From Thiohalophilus sp. (GTDB lineage Bacteria; Pseudomonadota; Gammaproteobacteria; UBA6429; Thiohalophilaceae): 64,000 nt of DNA. The stretch is taken from contig NZ_JAXHLN010000003.1 in the NCBI RefSeq assembly GCF_034522235.1, forward strand, positions 434,001-498,000, given 5' to 3'. Shown in pieces: positions 34,768-43,872 of this stretch. The number at the start of each line of letters is the position of its first letter. Position 1 is the first letter of the stretch. A model generated the notes under the pieces. It had not been told where the DNA came from and searched no databases. It saw only the letters and a list, made by a program, of their open reading frames with translations. A program made the translations under genes and the position numbers.

Positions 34768-36222
34768 ATGGCCCATTCAACTGCGCAGGCTGCGGAGCAA
34801 TATAACTACGATATTGTCCGCAAGTTCACCATCATGACGATCGTCTGGGGTGTGCTGGGGATGTTCGCAGGCTTGTATATTGCATCCGAACTTGCCTGGC
34901 CCTTTTTGAACTTTGATATTCCGGAAATCACCTTTGGTCGTTTGCGCCCGGTGCATACTACGCTGGTGATTTTCGGTTTTGGGGGCAGCGCATTGTTCGC
35001 AACTTCCTATTATGTGGTGCAGCGGACCTGCCAGGTACGCCTGTATAACGATGGCCTGGCGAATCTCACATTCTGGGGTTGGCAGGCATCGATCGTTCTG
35101 GCGGCTATCTCCTATGTCATGGGTTATACCCAGGCCCGCGAATATGCGGAAATGGTCTGGCCGATCGACATCCTGATCGCCGTGACCTGGGTGGCCTATT
35201 TCTGGATTTATGTTCAGACGCTGCGTCGTCGCAGTCAGCCGCACATTTATGTCGCCAACTGGTTCTTTATCGCCTTTATTCTGGCCACGGCACTGTTACA
35301 TATTTTCAATAATATGGCCGTGCCGGTCAGCATGTTCAGCCTGGAGTCTTACAGCCTGCATGCCGGCGTTCAGGACGCCATGACCCAGTGGTGGTACGGA
35401 CATAATGCGGTTGGCTTCTTCCTGACCGCCGCATTTCTCGGGATGATGTATTACTTTGTACCCAAGCAGGCTGGACGTCCGGTTTACTCCTATCGTCTGT
35501 CTATTATCCACTTCTGGGCACTGATCTTCCTGTATATGTGGGTCGGTACCCACCATCTGCACTGGACCGCCATTCCGGACTGGACCTCGACGCTGGCTGC
35601 AACATTCTCTATTTTGCTGCTGATGCCGTCCTGGGGCGGCATGATCAACGGGATCATGACCCTGTCAGGCGCCTGGGACAAACTGCGCACCGACCCGATT
35701 ATTCGTTTTTTTATTGTGGCGCTGTCGTTTTACGGCATGTCCACATTTGAAGGTCCGCTGATGTCGCTCAAGAGTGTGAATGCCCTGTCGCACTACACGG
35801 ACTGGACTATTGGTCACGTACACTCCGGTGCCCTGGGCTGGGTGGCTATGATCACCTTCGGTTCGCTGTACCATCTGATTCCGCGCCTGTGGGAAACCAA
35901 AATGTACAGCGATCGGTTGATCTATCTGCACTTCTGGCTGGCAACCATCGGCATCGTCCTGTATATCACCGCGATGTGGGTGGCGGGTATCGGTCAGGGT
36001 CTGTTGCTGCGTGCCTTTGATGAGTACGGGAATCTGGCTTACACCTTTATAGAATCCGTTGCCTTCCTGCATCAGCCGTATGTATTCCGTGCGCTGGGCG
36101 GCGCGTTCTTTGTTGTCGGAATGGTCTTGATGGCATTCAATACCTACATGACAATCCGTAAGGCGAATCTTGAGGGGGCTGAACTGGAAGCCAAACTGGC
36201 TGCAAAAATGGCCAAGGCCTAA
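34768..36222 (+). CDS. ccoN: cbb3-type cytochrome c oxidase subunit I
   Basis: Catalytic subunit of the high-affinity cbb3 oxidase, with heme b and heme b3-CuB. It has 484 residues and about 12 helices. Typical C-family blocks are [64 protein letters not shown] (CuB ligands) and [17 protein letters not shown] (heme ligands). An agagg sequence lies 7-11 bases before the ATG. It opens ccoNOQP. Confidence 0.97.
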   Translation: MAHSTAQAAEQYNYDIVRKFTIMTIVWGVLGMFAGLYIASELAWPFLNFDIPEITFGRLRPVHTTLVIFGFGGSALFATSYYVVQRTCQVRLYNDGLANLTFWGWQASIVLAAISYVMGYTQAREYAEMVWPIDILIAVTWVAYFWIYVQTLRRRSQPHIYVANWFFIAFILATALLHIFNNMAVPVSMFSLESYSLHAGVQDAMTQWWYGHNAVGFFLTAAFLGMMYYFVPKQAGRPVYSYRLSIIHFWALIFLYMWVGTHHLHWTAIPDWTSTLAATFSILLLMPSWGGMINGIMTLSGAWDKLRTDPIIRFFIVALSFYGMSTFEGPLMSLKSVNALSHYTDWTIGHVHSGALGWVAMITFGSLYHLIPRLWETKMYSDRLIYLHFWLATIGIVLYITAMWVAGIGQGLLLRAFDEYGNLAYTFIESVAFLHQPYVFRALGGAFFVVGMVLMAFNTYMTIRKANLEGAELEAKLAAKMAKA

Positions 36223-36247
36223 AGAAAAACAGGATTAGAGAAGCGCA

Positions 36248-36997
36248 ATGAAACATGAAACTATAGAAACCAATGCCGGCTGGCTTATCGTTCTGACGCT
36301 GATCGTTATTAGCATTGGCGGGTTGGTCGAAATCGTCCCGCTATATCTGATCGATGATACGGTGGAAGAGGTCAAGGTGGCCGGTAAGGATACTGTTCGC
36401 CCTTATACACCGCTTGAACTGCGTGGTCGCGATTTGTATCTGCGCGAAGGCTGCTATACATGCCATTCGCAGATGGTTCGCCCCTTCCGTGATGAGGCTT
36501 TGCGTTACGGACATTATTCGCTGGCAGCCGAATCCAAGTTTGATCACCCGTTCCAGTGGGGCTCCAAGCGTACCGGTCCGGACCTGGCTCGTGTAGGTGA
36601 TAAATACTCCAATGAATGGCATGTTCAGCATCTGGTTGCACCGCGATCGGTCGTTCCTGAATCTATCATGCCGAACTATCCCTGGTTGCTGGAGAATAAG
36701 CTCAATTACAAGGATGTCGCGGACCGGATGCGCGCATTGAAGATGGTCGGTGTGCCGTATTCGGAAACCGAAGCGGCATATCAGGCCAATGTCGAGCGAT
36801 TTGGGGAAGAAGTCGCCCGGAAACTGGATATCAACGCGGCAACAGAGAACCTGGTTGCCCAGGCCAATCAGGGCAATTACGACGGTAATCCGATGGTGAT
36901 CAGCGAAATGGACGCTCTGGTTGCCTATTTACAGGTGCTGGGGACCATGGTTGATTTCAACCAGTTCGAAGACGGCTACTTTGTACAGTTCCGCTGA
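36248..36997 (+). CDS. ccoO: cbb3-type oxidase subunit II (monoheme cytochrome c)
   Basis: Membrane-anchored monoheme cytochrome c that passes electrons to CcoN. It has 249 residues: N-terminal helix near 13-33 ([22 protein letters not shown]), a heme c site C69-x2-C72-H73 ([20 protein letters not shown]), then [22 protein letters not shown], and the axial Met in [12 protein letters not shown]. It lies 25 bases after ccoN. Confidence 0.97.
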   Translation: MKHETIETNAGWLIVLTLIVISIGGLVEIVPLYLIDDTVEEVKVAGKDTVRPYTPLELRGRDLYLREGCYTCHSQMVRPFRDEALRYGHYSLAAESKFDHPFQWGSKRTGPDLARVGDKYSNEWHVQHLVAPRSVVPESIMPNYPWLLENKLNYKDVADRMRALKMVGVPYSETEAAYQANVERFGEEVARKLDINAATENLVAQANQGNYDGNPMVISEMDALVAYLQVLGTMVDFNQFEDGYFVQFR

Positions 36998-37009
36998 GTG
37001 TGACCCGAA

Positions 37010-37207
37010 ATGTTTGACTGGATAAGATCGATGGTACATTCAGGAGACGCGAAAACGTTTCTGTTGTTCCTGTTCTTTTTTACATTTATCGGCATCGTTT
37101 TATATGTATATGCAAGCCGTAAGCGCGGCCGTCGACTTGAGTCATACAAGAATATTCCGTTTGAAGATGATGATGTAGCCCATCGCAAGGATACAGACAA
37201 TGAGTAA
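37010..37207 (+). CDS. ccoQ: cbb3-type oxidase subunit CcoQ
   Basis: A 65-residue single-helix protein that stabilises the CcoNO-CcoP complex. An N-terminal amphipathic segment precedes the helix TFLLFLFFFTFIGIVLYVYA, then a basic stretch (SRKRGRRLESYKNIPF) and an acidic tail. The FIGIVLYVY...R..R..E..K..PF pattern is typical of CcoQ/FixQ. Its stop overlaps the ccoP start by 8 bases. Confidence 0.93.
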   Translation: MFDWIRSMVHSGDAKTFLLFLFFFTFIGIVLYVYASRKRGRRLESYKNIPFEDDDVAHRKDTDNE

Positions 37208-38108
37208 AGACAAAACCCAGAAAACAGTTCAGACAACCGGTCATGCCTGGGACGGTGATCTGCAGGAATTTAATAATCCCCTGCCGACATGGTGGCTGTG
37301 GGCATTCTATGCCACGGTCGTGTTTGCCATTATTTACTGGATACTTTATCCAACGCTGCCAATTGGTGATACATACACCAAGGGTGCATTTAACGACATC
37401 ACCTATACGACCGAAGACGGCAAGACAGAGACGACGCACTGGAATACCCGCGCCCTGTTTGAAAAAGAGATGCAGGAAGCCCGGGAGGCGCAGGCCAAAT
37501 ACGTGGAGCAGTTGAGCCAGGCCTCCTATCAGGAGATCCAGTCGGATCCGGAACAGAGCGGTTTCGCTTTTTCCATGGCCAAGGTGCTGTTTGCGGATAA
37601 TTGTGCGGCCTGTCACCAGACTGGCGGTAATGGCGTTATTGGCATGTATCCCAACCTGATTGATGATGCCTGGCTGTGGGGCGGCTCCTTTGAACAAATT
37701 GAGCAAACTATCCGTGAAGGTCGTCAGGGGAATATGCCCGGGTTCAAGGGCCAATTATCATCGCAGCAGACAGGCGACGTCTCTGCCTATGTTTTGAGCC
37801 TGTCCGGTCACGATATGGCGGAAGATGAAATTTCCCGCGGGGAGCAGATTTTTGCTGCCAATTGCGCCGTTTGTCATGGTGAAGATGCCAAAGGCAAGAC
37901 GATGATGGGGTCGGCGAATCTGATCGACAGCATCTGGACCATCGTGAATATCCCCGCTGCTGGAAGCTTGGAGCAGAAAAAATCCGCAGTCATGCAACTG
38001 GTGAGAAATGGCAAGTCCCGGCATATGCCGGCCTGGAAAGCCCGTTTGTCGGATACCGAAATCAAGATTCTGACTTACTATGTGCATGAGATGGGTGGCG
38101 GCAAATAA
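37200..38108 (+). CDS. ccoP: cbb3-type oxidase subunit III (diheme cytochrome c)
   Basis: Diheme cytochrome c, the entry point for electrons into the cbb3 oxidase. It has 302 residues. The N-terminus HAWDGDLQEFNNPLPTWWLWAFY is diagnostic and leads into one helix. Heme sites are C135-x2-C138-H (CAACHQTGG) and C222-x2-C225-H (CAVCHGEDAKG). Axial Met residues follow in GNMPGFKGQL and SRHMPAWKARL. It closes ccoNOQP; a strong hairpin with T-run follows at 38143. Confidence 0.97.
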   Translation: MSKDKTQKTVQTTGHAWDGDLQEFNNPLPTWWLWAFYATVVFAIIYWILYPTLPIGDTYTKGAFNDITYTTEDGKTETTHWNTRALFEKEMQEAREAQAKYVEQLSQASYQEIQSDPEQSGFAFSMAKVLFADNCAACHQTGGNGVIGMYPNLIDDAWLWGGSFEQIEQTIREGRQGNMPGFKGQLSSQQTGDVSAYVLSLSGHDMAEDEISRGEQIFAANCAVCHGEDAKGKTMMGSANLIDSIWTIVNIPAAGSLEQKKSAVMQLVRNGKSRHMPAWKARLSDTEIKILTYYVHEMGGGK

Positions 38109-38142
38109 GCCGACGACCCGCTCAGATAACAACACAACAGGG

Positions 38143-38184
38143 GGGAGGGTGCGTTTGCGGTATGCGGACGTCCCTCCCTTTGTT
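38143..38184 (+). terminator. Intrinsic terminator between ccoP and ccoG
   Basis: GGGAGGG (38143-38149) pairs with CCCTCCC (38172-38178). Inside, CGTTTGC and GCGGACG pair with two G-U pairs around a GGTAT loop. tttgttt follows immediately. This would end or attenuate the ccoNOQP transcript before the maturation genes, keeping subunits in excess. Confidence 0.75.
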
Positions 38185-38259
38185 TATCTGTGGGTTCCTG
38201 CTCGCCACAACAGGCTCGTGCTACCGTAGTGGATGTTCGATTATTAAAATGAAGCTTGA

Positions 38260-39666
38260 ATGACACAAACCGCCTATCAGTCCCGTATCCCGATTTACCC
38301 GCGATCCGTCAAAGGTCGTTTTCGCACGATCAAGTATGCGGTACTGACGCTCGCGTACGGGGTCTATTTCCTGCTGCCCTGGCTGCGTTGGGCTCGGGAA
38401 AATGCGCCGGATCAGGCCGTGTTGTTCGATCTGGCCGGACGTCACTTTTACCTGTTCGATCTGGTGGTCTATGCCCAGGATATTTTCTGGCTCGCCGGGG
38501 TGCTGATTATATTTGCCCTGTTAATGTTCTTTGTGACCGGCGTGGCGGGCCGTGTCTTTTGTGGCTACTTCTGCTTTCAAACCCTGTGGACCGATGTGTA
38601 CATCCTGATCGAGCGCCTGGTCCAGGGTGAGCGTAATGCCCGTATCAAGCTGGCCGATGCGCCCTGGAGCAAGACCAAGTTTTTCAAGCTGGGGATGACG
38701 CACGTTCTATGGCTGGCCATGGCCTTTGTGACCGGCCTGACCTTTGTGCTTTACTGGGGTAATGCGCCACAACTGGTGCTGGACTTTTTCCGCGGCGAGG
38801 CACCCTTTGCCGCCTATGCCACCACCTTGTTTTTGACCGCAACCACGTATGTAATGGCCGGGCTGGCTCGTGAGCAGGTCTGTACCTATATGTGTCCCTA
38901 TGCCCGCTTCCAGGGCGTGATGTTCGATCGTGACACCCTGATCGTCGCTTATGATGAGCAGCGCGGTGAACGCGAGCAGGGGCGGCACAAGCCGTCCAAA
39001 GACTACATGGCGCGCGAGGCCCGTATTGCCGACAAGGTGGGCGACTGTATCGATTGCGGTTATTGCGTACAGGTCTGTCCGGTGGGGATTGATATTCGTA
39101 ATGGCTTGCAATACCAGTGTATCTCCTGTGCCTTATGTATTGATGCCTGCGATACTATTATGGACAGCATCGGTTACCCCCGCGGACTGATCCGCTATAC
39201 CTCGCAAAAGGCCCTGGAAGGCGAGAAGAGCAATCCCTTCAATCTTAAAAACCTCGGTTATGCCCTGGCTCTGATCGCGGCGGTTGGTCTGTTGACCTGG
39301 GCCATATCGCATCGGGACAAGGTTGAGCTGAGCGTGGCCCAGTTTCGCCAGCCGATGTCCGTGACACTGTCCGACGGTCGGATTCAGAACCGTTATGAGA
39401 TAAAAATCAACAACAAGACCAGTGAGTCGATTCGTTACCGGATCAGTATCGGTGGCCTGCCGCAGGCGGAGCTGGATCTGGGGGGCAATGAAGAGGTCAC
39501 CGTCAGCCCGGAACACAGTCTTAAACTGATGGCCAAGGTGAATCGCCGGCCGGAAATTGCCGAACAGGAGCGCCAGTCTTTCGAGTTTGTGATTCGTCAG
39601 ATCAATAGCGAACAGCCGCTGACGACTCGCCGCACTACCGTTTTTTATACACCACTAACGCGCTAA
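38260..39666 (+). CDS. ccoG: Cytochrome oxidase accessory protein CcoG (polyferredoxin)
   Basis: Membrane iron-sulfur protein that reduces copper for cbb3 assembly. It has 468 residues and several helices in the first 230 residues. GRVFCGYFCFQTLWTDVY and REQVCTYMCPYARFQG carry conserved Cys pairs, followed by two [4Fe-4S] motifs, CIDCGYCVQVCPVGID and CISCALCIDACDTIM. A later helix and an immunoglobulin-like periplasmic C-terminus (VTLSDGRIQNRYEIKINNKT) complete the CcoG/FixG/RdxA architecture. Confidence 0.96.
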   Translation: MTQTAYQSRIPIYPRSVKGRFRTIKYAVLTLAYGVYFLLPWLRWARENAPDQAVLFDLAGRHFYLFDLVVYAQDIFWLAGVLIIFALLMFFVTGVAGRVFCGYFCFQTLWTDVYILIERLVQGERNARIKLADAPWSKTKFFKLGMTHVLWLAMAFVTGLTFVLYWGNAPQLVLDFFRGEAPFAAYATTLFLTATTYVMAGLAREQVCTYMCPYARFQGVMFDRDTLIVAYDEQRGEREQGRHKPSKDYMAREARIADKVGDCIDCGYCVQVCPVGIDIRNGLQYQCISCALCIDACDTIMDSIGYPRGLIRYTSQKALEGEKSNPFNLKNLGYALALIAAVGLLTWAISHRDKVELSVAQFRQPMSVTLSDGRIQNRYEIKINNKTSESIRYRISIGGLPQAELDLGGNEEVTVSPEHSLKLMAKVNRRPEIAEQERQSFEFVIRQINSEQPLTTRRTTVFYTPLTR

Positions 39667-39676
39667 GGTCATTGCT

Positions 39677-40501
39677 ATGACAGATATTCTGTATTCCCTG
39701 CTCGGTGGTGTCATTGCCATTGCCGTCGGCTTCGCCTTGCTGTATCGCTTCAGCCGGCTGGACGGCAAGATGGTGGCTGTCGTCGTTGCCTTGCTGGTGG
39801 TGGGTATTTATATGCCCCTGGTGATTATCAAGTGGCCGGGCGCCGATGTGTTTGCCATCCACCTGGCAATCTATCTGGTCACGGTCTATGTGCTGGGGAT
39901 CATCAGCAGCCAGCGCGACGCGCGACGCAAAGCGGGTGAGTCAGAACGCTGGTTTCACTGGGGACCGGCGGCGATCGTGATCTTTTTCATGGTGGTCATC
40001 GCCGTCAATTCCGTCTACATCCTGATGGCGCAAAAAGGCCTGGACAACAAGGCAACGCACTGGCTGCTGCCCGAGCCGCGCGCCGGCGGCGAGGTCAGTT
40101 CCCGCTTCCCCGGCACGGTGGCGCGTGATTTTCGCAAGCAGCAGGATGAGTTCAACCAGTTTCAGCAACGCATCCAGGAACAGGAGGCCCGTGCCTGGCA
40201 GATTCAGAAAGGCTGGCTGGGCGAGGCCCTGGCCAGGCAACCGTCCCGCTTCAAACTGCGGGTGCTCGACAGAGACGGCACGCCGATCGGCGATGCCGAG
40301 GTCAGTGGCGTGTTCCTTCGCCCGGGCGACAGCCGGCTGGATCAGCCGTTTGCGATGCAGCCGCAGGCCGGGGAACCCGGCAGTTACCTGGCCGACCTGG
40401 TGCTGCCCGAAGCCGGCCGCTGGGAGCTGTTGCTGCAAGTGCGTCGGGGTAAGGAAACCCACGAGATCAAGGCCACGACCCGGGTCGAGGCCGCGCGCTG
40501 A
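39677..40501 (+). CDS. FixH/CcoH-like cbb3 assembly protein with extra membrane domain
   Basis: A 274-residue protein in the ccoH position between ccoG and ccoI. About three helices fill residues 1-80 (LLGGVIAIAVGFALLYRF; MVAVVVALLVVGIYMPLVII; IHLAIYLVTVYVLGII). The rest resembles FixH: WFHWGPAAIVIFFMVVIAVNSVYILMA, then a periplasmic beta domain (RFKLRVLDRDGTPIGDAEV; DRDG...GVFLRPGD...AGRWELLLQV). Ordinary FixH is about 150-170 residues with one helix, so this looks like a fusion or a longer subfamily. A heptad-like segment lies near 155-180. Role in CcoNOP assembly is inferred. Confidence 0.75.
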   Translation: MTDILYSLLGGVIAIAVGFALLYRFSRLDGKMVAVVVALLVVGIYMPLVIIKWPGADVFAIHLAIYLVTVYVLGIISSQRDARRKAGESERWFHWGPAAIVIFFMVVIAVNSVYILMAQKGLDNKATHWLLPEPRAGGEVSSRFPGTVARDFRKQQDEFNQFQQRIQEQEARAWQIQKGWLGEALARQPSRFKLRVLDRDGTPIGDAEVSGVFLRPGDSRLDQPFAMQPQAGEPGSYLADLVLPEAGRWELLLQVRRGKETHEIKATTRVEAAR

Positions 40502-40512
40502 GTCGCCCGCTT

Positions 40513-43014
40513 ATGGTTGAGCAGCAACACAGCTGTTTTCACTGCGGGCAGCCGGTTCCTCCAGGCAGTCACTATCAGGCTGTCATCGACGGGCAGGCAC
40601 GGCCCATGTGTTGCCCCGGTTGCGAGGCGGTGGCCAACGCCATTGTCGAGGCGGGTCTGGCCGACTTTTACCGCTATCGCACCGACAACGCCCCCAATCC
40701 CTCCCAACTGGTCCCGGATGTGCTGGAGACGCTGGATCTGTATGACCGGCCCGAGGTGCAACAGCGTTTTGTCAGTGGCGAACCCGAGGAGCGCGAAGCG
40801 GCGCTGATCCTCGAGGGGATCACCTGCGCCGCCTGTGTCTGGTTGAGCGAGCGCCATGTCGGCCGCTTGCCGGGGGTGCTGGAGTTTTCCGTCAACTACA
40901 GTACCCAGCGCGCCCGGGTGCGCTGGGATGAGCGCCAGATCCATCTCAGTGACATCCTCAAGGCGATCAGCGCCATCGGCTATCTGGCCCACCCCTATGA
41001 TCCCCAGCATCAGGCCAGGGTGCACCAGCGCGAGCGGGGGCGCGCCCTGCGCCGGCTCGCCGTGGCCGGGCTGGGCATGATGCAGGTGATGATGCTGGCC
41101 GTGGCGCTTTACGCCGGTGAGGACCAGGGCATGAGCCCCGAGATGATGCACTTTTTGCGCTGGGTCAGCCTGGTGATTGCCACGCCGGTGGTCTGGTACT
41201 CGGGGTGGCCGTTTTTCAGCGGCGCCTGGCGCGATCTGCGCCAGCGTCGGCTGGGCATGGATGTGCCGGTGGCACTGGCCGTGAGCGGGACCTATCTGGC
41301 GAGTCTGATCGCCACCGTCAGCCGCAGCGGGGAGGTCTATTTTGAATCGGCCACCATGTTCGTCTTCTTTTTGCTTCTGGGGCGGTTTCTGGAAATGGGG
41401 GCGCGCCAGCGCGCCAGCGCGGCGGTGGAATCCCTCGCCACCCTGTTGCCGGCGCTGGCAACCCGCCTGGAGGCGGATGGCAGTGAATGCCGGGTCGGGG
41501 TGGCCGAGCTGGTCCCCGGGGATCGGGTGCGGATTCGCCCGGGCGAGACGGTGCCGGCCGATGGCGAGATCCTTCGCGGCATCTCGAGCGTGGATGAGTC
41601 GCTGCTGACCGGCGAAAGTCTGCCCCGCGCCCGGCGTACCGGCGAGGCCCTGATCGGCGGCGCGGTCAACGTCGAGAGCCCGCTGGAGATGCGGGTGACG
41701 CAGGTCGGTCAGGACACGGTCCTCTCGGGGATCCAGCGCCTGCTGGACCGGGCCCAGAGCGAGAAACCGCGGATTGCCCGGCTGGCCGAGAGGGGCACCG
41801 GCTGGTTCGTGCTGGGCGTGTTGCTGCTGGCGGCGGGCGCGGCGCTGGTCTGGTGGCAGATCGAGCCTATGCGCGCCTTCTGGGTGGCGGTGGCGGTGCT
41901 GGTGGTCAGCTGCCCCTGCGCCCTGGCGCTGGCCACCCCGGTGGCGATGACTGCCAGTACCGGCCAGCTGACCCGGCGGGGGGTGATCACTACCCGCGGG
42001 CATGCCCTGGAGACCCTGGCGCGGATCGATACCCTGGTTTTCGACAAGACCGGGACCCTCACCCAGGGCGAACTGCGACTGGAGCAGGTGATGCCGCTGG
42101 GCACGCTGCCGGCGGCGCGCTGCCATGTGCTGGCCGCGGCGCTGGAGCAGGGATCGGAACATCCGTTGGCAAAGGCGATTGTCGCCGAGGCGCCCCAAAC
42201 CGTGCCGGTCGAGCAGTTGCAGGCGACGCCCGGGCGCGGCGTCGCCGGCGAGATCGATGGCATCGCCTATCGGCTCGGCAATCTGGACTTTGTGCGCGAG
42301 CTCAGCGGTGCGGGTCCTGTGCCACAAGCGGTGCCGGGCCAGAGTGCCGTTTATCTGGGCTCGGCCAAGGGGCTGTTGGCGGCGCTGACGCTGAGCGATC
42401 AATTGCGTCCCGAGGCGGCGCAGACCGTGGCGGGGCTGATCGAGCAGGGGATCGAGGTGCAGCTGTTTTCCGGCGACGAGCCGGCCACGGTACAGCGGGT
42501 GGCCGAACAGCTCGGGATTGCACAGGTCCGGGGCGGGCTGCTGCCGGCGGACAAGCTGGCCGGTTTGCGCGAGCTGCAGGCGCAGGGGCGCACCGTGGCC
42601 ATGGTCGGCGACGGCGTGAATGACGCCCCGGTGCTCTCCCAGGCCCATGTCTCCATCGCCATGGCCAGCGGGGTCGAGCTGGCGCGCAACAGTGCCGATA
42701 TGATCCTCCAGGCCAACCGGCTGAGTCCCTTGCTGGATGCCGTGGTTCAGGCGCGAGCGACCCGGCGTATTATTCACCAGAACATCGGCTGGGCGCTGGG
42801 CTACAATCTGGTGGCGCTGCCGGTCGCGGCCGCCGGCCTGCTTACCCCCTGGCTCGCCGCGCTGGGCATGTCCCTGAGTTCGCTGCTGGTGGTGCTCAAC
42901 GCCTTGCGGCTGCTTCGCCATAATGGCGAGGCGTCGCCGGCACCGGCGGCCCGGCGCCGCCTCGGGGTTCAGCCGCCGGGCGAGGTGGCGGATAATGATG
43001 TCAAACCCGGCTGA
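40513..43014 (+). CDS. ccoI: Copper-translocating P-type ATPase CcoI
   Basis: P1B-type ATPase exporting Cu(I) for the cbb3 active site. It has 833 residues. An N-terminal Cys-rich segment (CFHCGQPVPPGSHY...CCPGCEAV) is followed by a heavy-metal domain with C105-x2-C108 (GITCAAC). Helices include the metal motif CPC at 467-469 (SCPCALALATPV). Phosphorylation DKTGTLTQ is at 511, the GDGVNDAP hinge near 697, and actuator TGES near 362. The N-terminal zinc-finger-like segment marks the CcoI/FixI subgroup. The last 25 residues are polar. Confidence 0.96.
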   Translation: MVEQQHSCFHCGQPVPPGSHYQAVIDGQARPMCCPGCEAVANAIVEAGLADFYRYRTDNAPNPSQLVPDVLETLDLYDRPEVQQRFVSGEPEEREAALILEGITCAACVWLSERHVGRLPGVLEFSVNYSTQRARVRWDERQIHLSDILKAISAIGYLAHPYDPQHQARVHQRERGRALRRLAVAGLGMMQVMMLAVALYAGEDQGMSPEMMHFLRWVSLVIATPVVWYSGWPFFSGAWRDLRQRRLGMDVPVALAVSGTYLASLIATVSRSGEVYFESATMFVFFLLLGRFLEMGARQRASAAVESLATLLPALATRLEADGSECRVGVAELVPGDRVRIRPGETVPADGEILRGISSVDESLLTGESLPRARRTGEALIGGAVNVESPLEMRVTQVGQDTVLSGIQRLLDRAQSEKPRIARLAERGTGWFVLGVLLLAAGAALVWWQIEPMRAFWVAVAVLVVSCPCALALATPVAMTASTGQLTRRGVITTRGHALETLARIDTLVFDKTGTLTQGELRLEQVMPLGTLPAARCHVLAAALEQGSEHPLAKAIVAEAPQTVPVEQLQATPGRGVAGEIDGIAYRLGNLDFVRELSGAGPVPQAVPGQSAVYLGSAKGLLAALTLSDQLRPEAAQTVAGLIEQGIEVQLFSGDEPATVQRVAEQLGIAQVRGGLLPADKLAGLRELQAQGRTVAMVGDGVNDAPVLSQAHVSIAMASGVELARNSADMILQANRLSPLLDAVVQARATRRIIHQNIGWALGYNLVALPVAAAGLLTPWLAALGMSLSSLLVVLNALRLLRHNGEASPAPAARRRLGVQPPGEVADNDVKPG

Positions 43015-43047
43015 ACCGGCCAGCGCCGGAAGACAGGAGTTCTCAGC

Positions 43048-43251
43048 ATGGAAATTCTCTATCTGCTCATCCCCATCGCCGTGATCGTTATGGCCGTGGC
43101 CATCGGCGCGCTGGTGTGGGCGGTGCGCAGTGGCCAGTTTGACGATCTGGAGGGACCCGCCCACCGGATATTGATGGATGATGACGATCCGCGTATTCCC
43201 AGCCGGCGGGAGGAGCCCGAATCCCGCGGGGATCAGGATAAAGACGAATAG
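43048..43251 (+). CDS. ccoS: cbb3-type oxidase assembly protein CcoS
   Basis: A 67-residue single-helix protein needed for cofactor insertion into the cbb3 oxidase. The N-terminal helix MEILYLLIPIAVIVMAVAIGALVWAV is followed by the signature SGQFDDLEGPAHRILMDDD and a charged tail. aggag lies 7 bases before the ATG. Position directly after ccoI is universal for ccoS. Confidence 0.95.
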   Translation: MEILYLLIPIAVIVMAVAIGALVWAVRSGQFDDLEGPAHRILMDDDDPRIPSRREEPESRGDQDKDE

Positions 43252-43324
43252 AAACCGACTTGATGCGCGGCCCCGGCTTTATTAGAATTTACTTATTAAC
43301 GATGACGCCTTTTTGGAGAACCCG

Positions 43325-43426
43325 ATGAAAGAGATGTTCACCTTCCAGAATTTACCCATGGTGATCGTGGTCGCGCTGATCGCTATTGCCTGGTTCAGTT
43401 TGCTGACGGTCCTGATTGGCGGCTGA
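43325..43426 (+). CDS. 33-residue membrane peptide after ccoS, unknown
   Basis: ATG 43325 has a good ribosome-binding site (ttggag, 6-7 bases upstream) and runs 33 codons to TGA 43424-43426. A short amphipathic start (MKEMFTFQNLPM) leads into one membrane helix (VIVVALIAIAWFSLLTVLIG). It is too short for most gene finders. Position directly after the cbb3 assembly genes suggests a small oxidase subunit or assembly peptide analogous to CcoM or CydX, but I see no sequence match to those. Confidence 0.6.
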   Translation: MKEMFTFQNLPMVIVVALIAIAWFSLLTVLIGG

Positions 43427-43671
43427 ATGCCTTTCCGATCCTTTGCCGCAGAGGCGGGTCGATCGCCCTGTCCGGCAAGGAGACTCAAATCCTTTCTGTT
43501 ATACGTCGGTGGCGTGATTCCTTCCGTGGTGCGTCTTTGGCGCGCTGTCATGCAGTGCTCCGGCTGCCATGGGTTCGCGCAATAATCAAGCTTCTCGAAA
43601 ATCCGCCCGGGGAGGTCTACGCTTGTTAGCAGGGGACGCTGAACACGTGTTGGCAATCGCGGAGGTGTTTT
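43427..43671. other. Gap between two small genes, nothing secure
   Basis: 245 bases. A 51-codon frame starts at ATG 43427, directly after the previous stop (43427-43582), but it has no ribosome-binding site and a composition like random high-GC sequence apart from a CSGCHG stretch. No hairpin or clear promoter was seen. Confidence 0.4.
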
Positions 43672-43872
43672 ATGGCCGACAAGCAAGCGCAATCCCGTTC
43701 GTCCATCAGCATGCACGAGGGTATCGCGGTGTGGTGTGATTGCTGCTCCTGCGAGATCGAACCCTACTGGCAGGCGGTGGCACAAGAGCTGGGTATCGAT
43801 CTGGGCAGTGACTACGAATCTGACAACGTGCCTGATAAGCCGGAGTCAATTCCCGGAGGCTCTGGAAGTTAA
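43672..43872 (+). CDS. Small cysteine-cluster protein, function unknown
   Basis: A 66-residue acidic protein with a strong ribosome-binding site (cggaggt, 5-6 bases before ATG 43672). The central VWCDCCSCEIEPYW puts four cysteines in six positions (23, 25, 26, 28), flanked by aromatic residues, and could bind a metal. The C-terminal third is Asp/Pro/Gly/Ser-rich and probably disordered. No family is recognised. Its TAA stop is formed by the first three bases of a family 1 repeat arm, so the original C-terminus may have been altered by arrival of the repeat. Confidence 0.6.
   Translation: MADKQAQSRSSISMHEGIAVWCDCCSCEIEPYWQAVAQELGIDLGSDYESDNVPDKPESIPGGSGS

Noticed and set aside
40384-43164. 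926-residue open frame antisense to ccoI
   Set aside because: It mirrors a well-supported P-type ATPase, has no recognisable domain and is His/Gln/Arg-rich, as expected of antisense frames in high-GC coding sequence.
43427-43582. 51-codon frame directly after the 33-residue membrane peptide
   Set aside because: No ribosome-binding site and random-looking composition; the CSGCHG stretch alone is not enough.
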